Assembly: GCA_024451685.1 (NCBI GenBank)
Contig: JAMXCW010000001.1
Location: 124,001-188,000 of the forward strand
DNA length: 64,000 bases
From: Candidatus Bathyanammoxibius amoris
Lineage (GTDB): Bacteria; Planctomycetota; Brocadiia; Brocadiales; Bathyanammoxibiaceae
Direction of reading: 5' to 3'
Shown here piece by piece: positions 58,201-64,000 of this stretch; position 1 is the first letter of the stretch; every line of letters begins with the position of its first letter. The position numbers and the translations under genes are program-made. The notes under the pieces were generated by a model that was not told the DNA's origin, made no database searches, and saw nothing but the letters and a program-made list of their open reading frames with translations.

Positions 58201-59547
58201 CTATTTTAAATGTTCCCCGGAGGTCTTAAGAAAGGAAGGAAGCCCTGATGCCTCTTTGGGGCCGACGAGCACGTCCCAGCCGGTTTCCTCCTTAATCTTT
58301 TCAGACATAACCGCTACGAGTCCGGGGATGATGAGTTTCTTGTGTTTTACCTTTTCCTGTGCTCCTGACTGAGTAAGCGCCTTCCCCACCACCTTTTCGT
58401 TTAGTTTGTCTCCCGAGTAAGCGGTAAGGACGGAGGTCCCTTCTGTGTCTACTGCGAGGATGTAGGAAGGAATGCGGCTGGACTCAACCTCACCCTCAAC
58501 GGTGTAATACGTAAGAGAAAAATTGGTGGTAAACATAACGGGAGAGTTCTCGTTTACCTGTCCTACTTCATATAATTGTGATTTTACCTGTACGGGCTTC
58601 TGCGGGTCTGTGTATATGTTTTCCCTGACGGTGAGAAGGGGCATTACCTGCCATGGTTCGTAGCTCGACAGTACCACTATGCCCACATATTTTGCCATAA
58701 AGGTTGAGGCGTAGATTATCTCCTGGTACGGATCGCCATTATCCATGAAGGTGATTGTAGGGAAGCCCAGCGCACGGAAGTTCTTCTTGAGGGCGAGTCT
58801 CCTTATTTTAGTTAATCCCTGGAGTATGTCTTTGACTCCATTACCTTTGTAGTCTATCACGATGTCGTTGACTCCCAAGGCCTTGACCTTTTCAGTAAGG
58901 TCCGCCAGTTCCTCGAGGCTTGAGGCAAACACTCCTAAAGGACAGCCTTTTTCCTTGGCCAGTTTCGCCATCGGTTCATAGTTGTTGCCGTTTGCACCGT
59001 AGACCAGAGGTTTCTTTTCGGCCACGTGTTCAAGGGCCGCGCCCATGGCCTCCGCTGAGTCGCTTACAAGCACAATACCCAGCTTGGTTCCGGAGCCTAA
59101 CTTCTGCGCCGCCTTCGAGAATTTGTCCTTGTCGCCGCTCTCATTCTTGAGGGCTATGAGGTCTATGGAAATTTCCGTACCGACACGGTGGAACGTCAGG
59201 GCGTTTGCTTTCTCTATGTTTGCAGAGAGTTCTTCTTCACTCTGGTTGTCACTGATGGAGACGGCTACGCCCCCCGGGTTATAGAATTTCTCGTCGTGCC
59301 TGAAGAGTACGTTTTCCTCACCTATTTTGAGCGGGTCGTCTCCTGCACCGATGGTAACCAGCTTTATAGGAGGCGCAGCGGCCGCGCCCAGCGCATTCTT
59401 CGCCTCTTCGCTGACGTCGGGACATTCGTCCAGTGAGGCCTTCTTCTGTGCCATTTGCATGGCGAAGGCCAGGCAGGTGGGCCTGCCGCATTTCTTACAG
59501 TTTGTCTTCGGAAGCAGTTTGTAGATGTCTAGTCCGGTTAGTGCCAT
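58201..59547 (-). CDS. acsC: Corrinoid/iron-sulfur protein large subunit
   Basis: Gamma subunit of CFeSP (CdhE). The N-terminal [4Fe-4S] cluster is bound by C17, C20, C25 and C42 (NCKKCGRPTC ... DEC), spaced as in Moorella. A TIM barrel (about 90-320) and a C-terminal B12-binding domain (about 330-448) follow. It carries the methyl group from AcsE to the A-cluster of AcsB. It starts one base after the clpP-like stop, so the two are probably translationally coupled. Confidence 0.94.
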   Translation of the reverse strand: MALTGLDIYKLLPKTNCKKCGRPTCLAFAMQMAQKKASLDECPDVSEEAKNALGAAAAPPIKLVTIGAGDDPLKIGEENVLFRHDEKFYNPGGVAVSISDNQSEEELSANIEKANALTFHRVGTEISIDLIALKNESGDKDKFSKAAQKLGSGTKLGIVLVSDSAEAMGAALEHVAEKKPLVYGANGNNYEPMAKLAKEKGCPLGVFASSLEELADLTEKVKALGVNDIVIDYKGNGVKDILQGLTKIRRLALKKNFRALGFPTITFMDNGDPYQEIIYASTFMAKYVGIVVLSSYEPWQVMPLLTVRENIYTDPQKPVQVKSQLYEVGQVNENSPVMFTTNFSLTYYTVEGEVESSRIPSYILAVDTEGTSVLTAYSGDKLNEKVVGKALTQSGAQEKVKHKKLIIPGLVAVMSEKIKEETGWDVLVGPKEASGLPSFLKTSGEHLK

Positions 59548-59548
59548 T

Positions 59549-60151
59549 TTATCCCAGTTCGTCCCTGTTCTTGATTATTTTGCTAATTAGGCCGTATTTC
59601 AGGGCCTCCTCTCCACCCATCCAATAGTTTCTTCGAGTATCACTCTCCACCTTCTTTACGTCCTGGCCGGTTTCTTTAGCGATAAGGCGGTTTATCTTGT
59701 CACGGAATTTTAATATCTCGCTGGCCTCAATCTGTATGTCAGCTGCGGAACCCGTTACGCCGGTGCTTGGCTGATGTATGAGTATACGGGCGTTGGGCAG
59801 GCTGTATCTGTTCTTCTTTGTCGCTCCGAGAAGGATTATTACGGCCGCGCTCGCGGTGATACCGGCACAAATGGTTTTCACTTCAGGCTTTATGAATCTG
59901 GCCAGGTCGAATATTGCAAACCCGGCGTCCGCGTCGCCACCGGGGGAGTTGATAAACAGTTTTATCGGTTTCTTCGGGTCTTCCTGCTCCAGCAGCAGGA
60001 ATTGGGAGATGACCCGCTGCGCTATCTTCTTGTCTATCTCGTCTGCGATGATTATTGTGCGTGTTTTAAGTAGACGGGCGACAAACCCCTCTTCTTCGCG
60101 CTCCTTCTCTTGTGCGTCTGGTTTTGTTTTGTTCATTAGTTTATATTTCAT
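59549..60151 (-). CDS. clpP: ClpP-family serine protease inside the CODH/ACS operon
   Basis: The Clp protease fold and triad are retained: S101 (GITASAAVIILLGA), H126 (ILIHQP) and D171 (ESDTRRNYWM), plus FINSPGGDADAGFAIFD. The nucleophile context is SA where ClpP usually has SM. The N-terminus has a charged about 20-residue extension (KTKPDAQEKEREEEG) instead of the short ClpP loop; a later start at residue 6 is possible. No clpX or clpA is near. It overlaps acsB by four bases and abuts acsC, so it is translated with the acetyl-CoA synthase genes. It may be a specialised paralogue. Confidence 0.88.
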   Translation of the reverse strand: MKYKLMNKTKPDAQEKEREEEGFVARLLKTRTIIIADEIDKKIAQRVISQFLLLEQEDPKKPIKLFINSPGGDADAGFAIFDLARFIKPEVKTICAGITASAAVIILLGATKKNRYSLPNARILIHQPSTGVTGSAADIQIEASEILKFRDKINRLIAKETGQDVKKVESDTRRNYWMGGEEALKYGLISKIIKNRDELG

Positions 60152-62334
60152 ATTAGTGATTCCAGTGCGAGGGCCGGGTGATTTACCTTCTGCAGGTGGT
60201 TCAATACCTCTTCTTCCGTTGTGGCTATGGTCTCATCGGCGATCTTGCTGATAAAGTCCTCAAGTCCGAGTTCGTTGGCCGTCTGTTCTACGAAATGGCC
60301 GATTTCTTCTTTAAGCTCTTTGGGCATCCAGACAAGTCTTGCAAGACCGCCGTCTGCAGAGATGAATTTCTCGCTTGCCAGGAAGAGCTTGCTGTGGCCC
60401 ACAAATCCGGGGGTTTGCTGTCCGCCGCCCACCGAGCCGGCGAGCGTGGAGAACTTCATCCCGCAGGGGGTCATCTCTGTAAAGTCCCTGTGCACGGTCA
60501 TTACGCCGTTACACATGGGAAGCAGCACCGAGATGCATTCGAAGCAGCCGCAACTGGTCATGGGATCAACCAGCATGCTGTACATGCTCAGCCTCTCGAG
60601 CTTACGGCTGGAGGCATCTAAGAGGAAATTGTTGACACCTTCCCACTGACCGGCCGCCTCGTCAATAACGGCGCCCTTTTCTATGGGCTGGTTAGGTCCT
60701 GTGGGTGTAATCTCGTAAGAGGCCTTCGCATCGAGCCAGCTTACCGAGCCGCAGAGGCCGGAACGCTCAGGGGAGACGACGCAGACGTGGGTGGGCGCGA
60801 AACTCTGACACAGGGTGCAGCTGTAGAAGAGGTTAATGGTATTGTCCTTCATGCCCATTATACGTTCGTCTCTCTCTGTGAATGCCTTGCGTACCTCTTC
60901 CAGCCGCCCCGTTACGTCTTCCGGCTTGGTGTAGATCGTCACCCGCACCTTGTCGACTATTGCCCCGTATTCCTCGTGGAATTTCGCATGGAGTATGGTA
61001 CCGAGGTGTTTGAGCCGGAGGCCCGTCTTAAAGCCTTCTTTACTTATGCGGTGGCGTATCTGGTCGCGCTGGCCCATGTGGAATATGCCCTGGGCCTCAC
61101 CAATGAAACGGTGTACCTGACGCTCAAGGATAGGCTCGAAATCTTTCTGCATCTTGCGCCCCGCCACCTCCACGTATATGCCTGTGCTTACGTGTGACCC
61201 CTCTTCAAACTCGTCAAGGTCAGGCCCTACCAGCTCTATCTGGCCGTCATCAATCTCGCTGATTTCTCTCATAACTACAAATTCAAAGCCGTCCGTCTTC
61301 GGGCCGCCCAGCTCGACATACATGTCGTCCTTTCTGATTCTCTCTCCCTCGAAGGCGGGACCGTAGGACACGGGGATGTCTATCTTGTGGATGCTGACCT
61401 TAAGGCCTCTTACCTCGATGGCCTTTTCGACTATCTTGTCGTGAGTGATGTTCGACACGACATGTTCGTATGTACAGACGCCGGTGGGCAGTATCTCCGG
61501 GATATCCGCATCGGTGATGGTCGGGAAGCCGTAGTTTATCGCCCCGGCGGCGGTCGCGTACTGCTCGTCGCTTACACCGCCTCCCAGGGCCATTACAAAG
61601 GCGAATATTCGGTTCTGGTTATACTTCAGATTGCGGCGGAAGTCGCCCGGCTTGACGGCACCGAAGGACAGGGCCGCACGATTGGCAAAGCCAAGGGCGT
61701 ACACCGCGGCGCTTATACTATTGCCAAACGGCACCAATCGTGTCTCCCAGCCAAGCTGTACTCCTTTACTGTCCAACTGCTCCGCAAATTGCAAACCGTT
61801 GGCCCCTTTGTCGCACATAAAGACGTAAAGGTTCTTTTCCTGAAGTTCTCTGGCTATCCTGACCGCCGTGTCCGCATCTGGGGCCCCGCCTACCACGGCG
61901 GCGAACCCGGGGGCAGTGCCATCTACGAACTCAATCCCCCTCTCACGGAGTATTGAGTCGTCGGCCGCGCCCAGCCAGATGCCCTCAACGGGGTCAGGGC
62001 CTATGACATACTTGCAGGCCTCGATAATCTCTTCCGCAAAGAGGGTGCCCATCCCGGCGTCCAGCGCCTGTCCCAGGTAGGGGAGCCAGTGTTTATCTCC
62101 GGGGATAGGCGGCAACAGGTTCTTCGCACGTTCCAGGACGGGTTTGAATTCTCCAAGCGTTCTGACCTCCATGCCCGTCATGGAGTAGATTATTGGAAAG
62201 AAGTAGCCGGTATTTGGGAACTCAACCTGCTGGTCCTTACCCTTCTGGGCGATAGCCTCATTCAGTTTGTCTTCAGCACGTTTTATTATCTTATGGGCAC
62301 CACGGATAGCGGCAGTGCATATAATCCTAGACAT
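60148..62334 (-). CDS. acsB: Acetyl-CoA synthase catalytic subunit
   Basis: Forms acetyl-CoA from CO, the CFeSP methyl group and CoA. A-cluster ligands sit at C506, C509, C518 and C528 (SCTLCQS ... HVCVV ... LCGS) for the [4Fe-4S] and C595, C597 (TSCGCFEC) for the proximal/distal nickel pair, the same residue numbers as in Moorella. The full bacterial N-terminal CODH-binding domain is present (728 aa), unlike the shorter archaeal CdhC. It follows acsA by 13 bases and overlaps the clpP-like gene by four. Confidence 0.97.
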   Translation of the reverse strand: MSRIICTAAIRGAHKIIKRAEDKLNEAIAQKGKDQQVEFPNTGYFFPIIYSMTGMEVRTLGEFKPVLERAKNLLPPIPGDKHWLPYLGQALDAGMGTLFAEEIIEACKYVIGPDPVEGIWLGAADDSILRERGIEFVDGTAPGFAAVVGGAPDADTAVRIARELQEKNLYVFMCDKGANGLQFAEQLDSKGVQLGWETRLVPFGNSISAAVYALGFANRAALSFGAVKPGDFRRNLKYNQNRIFAFVMALGGGVSDEQYATAAGAINYGFPTITDADIPEILPTGVCTYEHVVSNITHDKIVEKAIEVRGLKVSIHKIDIPVSYGPAFEGERIRKDDMYVELGGPKTDGFEFVVMREISEIDDGQIELVGPDLDEFEEGSHVSTGIYVEVAGRKMQKDFEPILERQVHRFIGEAQGIFHMGQRDQIRHRISKEGFKTGLRLKHLGTILHAKFHEEYGAIVDKVRVTIYTKPEDVTGRLEEVRKAFTERDERIMGMKDNTINLFYSCTLCQSFAPTHVCVVSPERSGLCGSVSWLDAKASYEITPTGPNQPIEKGAVIDEAAGQWEGVNNFLLDASSRKLERLSMYSMLVDPMTSCGCFECISVLLPMCNGVMTVHRDFTEMTPCGMKFSTLAGSVGGGQQTPGFVGHSKLFLASEKFISADGGLARLVWMPKELKEEIGHFVEQTANELGLEDFISKIADETIATTEEEVLNHLQKVNHPALALESLI

Positions 62335-62347
62335 AAAGCTTGTCTCC

Positions 62348-64000
62348 TCAGACGTTTATGTCGAGCTTGCGCCTGTCTTCCATGTCGTAGAGTTTTCGTT
62401 CCGTGGCAACGTTAATGCCGAGCGCGTCTCTCTTCTTCTCAATGTGGTCGATCATCAGTTTCCCGACCTTGTCTATGTCGGGTTCAAAGGCCCACTTGCC
62501 TCCAAGCTCGTCTTCGAGTCCCTCGAGAAGCAGTTTCTGCAGGTCTGGCGCGCCCTGGACGGGGGAGTTAATCCCGAATATGGTAAAGATGCCGGACGCG
62601 ACGAAGAACTGCCCTATACAGAGGGCCTTTTCGTGCATCCATTCGAAACACGCCCCTGCCACGGGGAGTTCGCTTATGTCGTTGCCAAGCCCGCCTTCCT
62701 CTACAATCTCGGAGCAGGCTATGAGTATGCGGCTGTTGTCCACACAGGCCCCGGCGTGGAGCACCGGGGGCATCCCTACGGCTTCACACACCTCCCTGAG
62801 ACCCTTGCCACATGCCTCTTTGTATTCCGGTACCATCATACCCTCTTTGGCGCACTCCGTGGCGGCACACCCGGTCTGGATGACCAGTATATCGTTGGAT
62901 ATCAGCTCTTTTACAAGGTCGATGTACGGTTTGTGGCCCGGCAGGACCTTTGGGCTGGTACAGCCCACGATGCCGGCAATACCGCGTATCCTTCCGTTCA
63001 TGATGTTGTCGTTCAGGGGCCTGTAGCTGGCCCTGAACCTGCCTCCGAGCATGTATTTAATGGTCTCGTGGCTGAAACCTACCACTATCTCTTTTTCGCA
63101 GTCCTTCGGGATGAAGACCTTTGAACGGTCCCGCTTGGGATAGTTATCGATTGCCAGCTTAACGATCTTTTTTGCCACCACCATCGCGTTCTCATCGCTG
63201 ACCTCGATGTGCTCTGCTCCCGTAATCTTGCATTTGGGGGATGTGGTGATAAGCTTTGTGTGGAAGCACTTGGCCGTTTCTACGTCGCCCTGCATTATGC
63301 ACTGTATGTCGACGATTATCGCTTCGATGGCCCCTGTTGCGATGGCCATCTCCTGCATCTTCATGTGGCCGGCCATAGGTATCCCGTGGCGCATGAGTAG
63401 TTCGTTAGCGGTGCAGCAGATTCCTGAGAGGTTGATACCCTTTGCGCCGATGGCCTCGGCGGCCTTAAGGAGTTCCGGGTCTTGGGATGCAAGTGCCACC
63501 ATCTCGGAGAGCTGGGGCTCGTGGCCGTGTACCAGGATGTTTACCTGGTCTTCTTTGAGTACACCCAGGTTCGCCTTGCCCCTGATGGGTTTTGGTGTAC
63601 CGAAGAGGATGTCTTGGAGTTCGGTGGCTATCATGGAACCGCCCCAGCCGTCAGCAAGTGAGGTGCGGCTGGCCTGGCGTATGAGGTTTTTATAATCCTG
63701 GTCTGCGCCCATGCCGGTGCGGTGCATGCTCTCTGTGACCTCGCGGTCTATGGCCCTTGGGGTGATGTTTAGTTTCTCCCAGAGCTTCTGGCGTGCCTCG
63801 GGGGCGCGTTTGGTGAAGCGCTGATAACCGTATGGTTTGCCAAATTCGGCCAGGGCCATCTCGCCTACCTCTTCTGCGATTTCCTCGACCTTCCGGCCCT
63901 CGGTCTTCACGTCAAACCACTCGGCGACCATCATCAGCTTTTCTTCGTCCTTTATTTTATAGCCCGGGGCCTCTCCCCTGGCGGTAGCGACGAGAAGCTG
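62348..64000 (-). CDS. acsA: Carbon monoxide dehydrogenase catalytic subunit, 5' end outside the window
   Basis: Ni-Fe CODH of the ACS-linked type. The frame remains open to the window edge (550 codons seen); 22 codons upstream of the first internal Met continue the family sequence (YKIKDEEKL), so roughly the first 100 residues, including the B- and D-cluster cysteines, are missing. C-cluster ligands are visible: HGHEP, GICCTANE, DIQCIMQG, QTGCAATEC, HAGACVDNSR and GACFEWMHEKA. It leads the visible acs operon. Confidence 0.95.
   Translation of the reverse strand, partial: QLLVATARGEAPGYKIKDEEKLMMVAEWFDVKTEGRKVEEIAEEVGEMALAEFGKPYGYQRFTKRAPEARQKLWEKLNITPRAIDREVTESMHRTGMGADQDYKNLIRQASRTSLADGWGGSMIATELQDILFGTPKPIRGKANLGVLKEDQVNILVHGHEPQLSEMVALASQDPELLKAAEAIGAKGINLSGICCTANELLMRHGIPMAGHMKMQEMAIATGAIEAIIVDIQCIMQGDVETAKCFHTKLITTSPKCKITGAEHIEVSDENAMVVAKKIVKLAIDNYPKRDRSKVFIPKDCEKEIVVGFSHETIKYMLGGRFRASYRPLNDNIMNGRIRGIAGIVGCTSPKVLPGHKPYIDLVKELISNDILVIQTGCAATECAKEGMMVPEYKEACGKGLREVCEAVGMPPVLHAGACVDNSRILIACSEIVEEGGLGNDISELPVAGACFEWMHEKALCIGQFFVASGIFTIFGINSPVQGAPDLQKLLLEGLEDELGGKWAFEPDIDKVGKLMIDHIEKKRDALGINVATERKLYDMEDRRKLDINV

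Overview
The window (64 kb, visibly GC-balanced to slightly GC-rich) comes from a diderm anaerobe that fixes or oxidises C1 units through the Wood-Ljungdahl (reductive acetyl-CoA) pathway. The diderm cell plan is shown by LptE, BamD-like, TolC-like and porin genes; the pathway by a complete acsA-acsB-acsC-acsV-cooC-acsD-acsE cluster at the right end. My best guess is a planctomycete related to the anammox group (Brocadiales-like), but this is inference from gene content and the assignment is not secure; no rRNA gene is present to settle it.

Left third (1-20.4 kb): a tightly packed housekeeping run, mostly on the + strand with many 4-60 nt gene overlaps. It holds queuosine precursor genes (queE, queC), two convergent RNase-type genes on the - strand (rnc and a NYN/LabA-type protein), then pheA, tpiA, secG, yicC, gmk, coaC, dut, ftsK, rimO, pgsA, recO, a BamD-like gene, lptE, folP, cdaA, a YbbR/CdaR gene, pdxJ, dapA and folE. 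A TolC-like efflux gene follows.

Middle (22-35 kb): a - strand array of five GspG-like pseudopilin genes separated by mosaics of palindromic repeats, read from a convincing sigma-54 promoter next to a 10-base homopolymer. It is flanked by two tiny single-span membrane protein genes and followed by pilT and pilU on the + strand. Then come a periplasmic single-haem DUF3365 protein, a Cache-HAMP-PAS histidine kinase and a coiled-coil response regulator, which look like one signalling unit, and a tRNA-Lys/tRNA-Glu pair.

DNA-damage region (35.4-40.6 kb): a - strand operon lexA, DUF6504-like gene, 41-residue membrane protein, dinB, with a near-ideal palindromic operator overlapping the lexA start. 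It is bracketed by AT-rich hypothetical genes, two of which share a P(D/E)F...IAVEAK signature typical of PD-(D/E)XK nuclease folds. This is the strongest candidate here for an undescribed system.

Right part (40.7-64 kb): a methyltransferase and membrane M28 peptidase pair, a molybdopterin oxidoreductase, a sigma-54 activator, an unknown secreted protein, moaA behind a structured leader, and a 583-residue porin ending at a bidirectional terminator. On the - strand comes the CODH/ACS operon, which also contains a ClpP-type protease and a secreted HExxH metalloprotease and ends with acsE and perhaps a thioesterase. The acsA gene runs off the right edge. Short palindromic elements of the GTAGGGGC/GTAGGGACAG kind recur throughout, sometimes inside genes.
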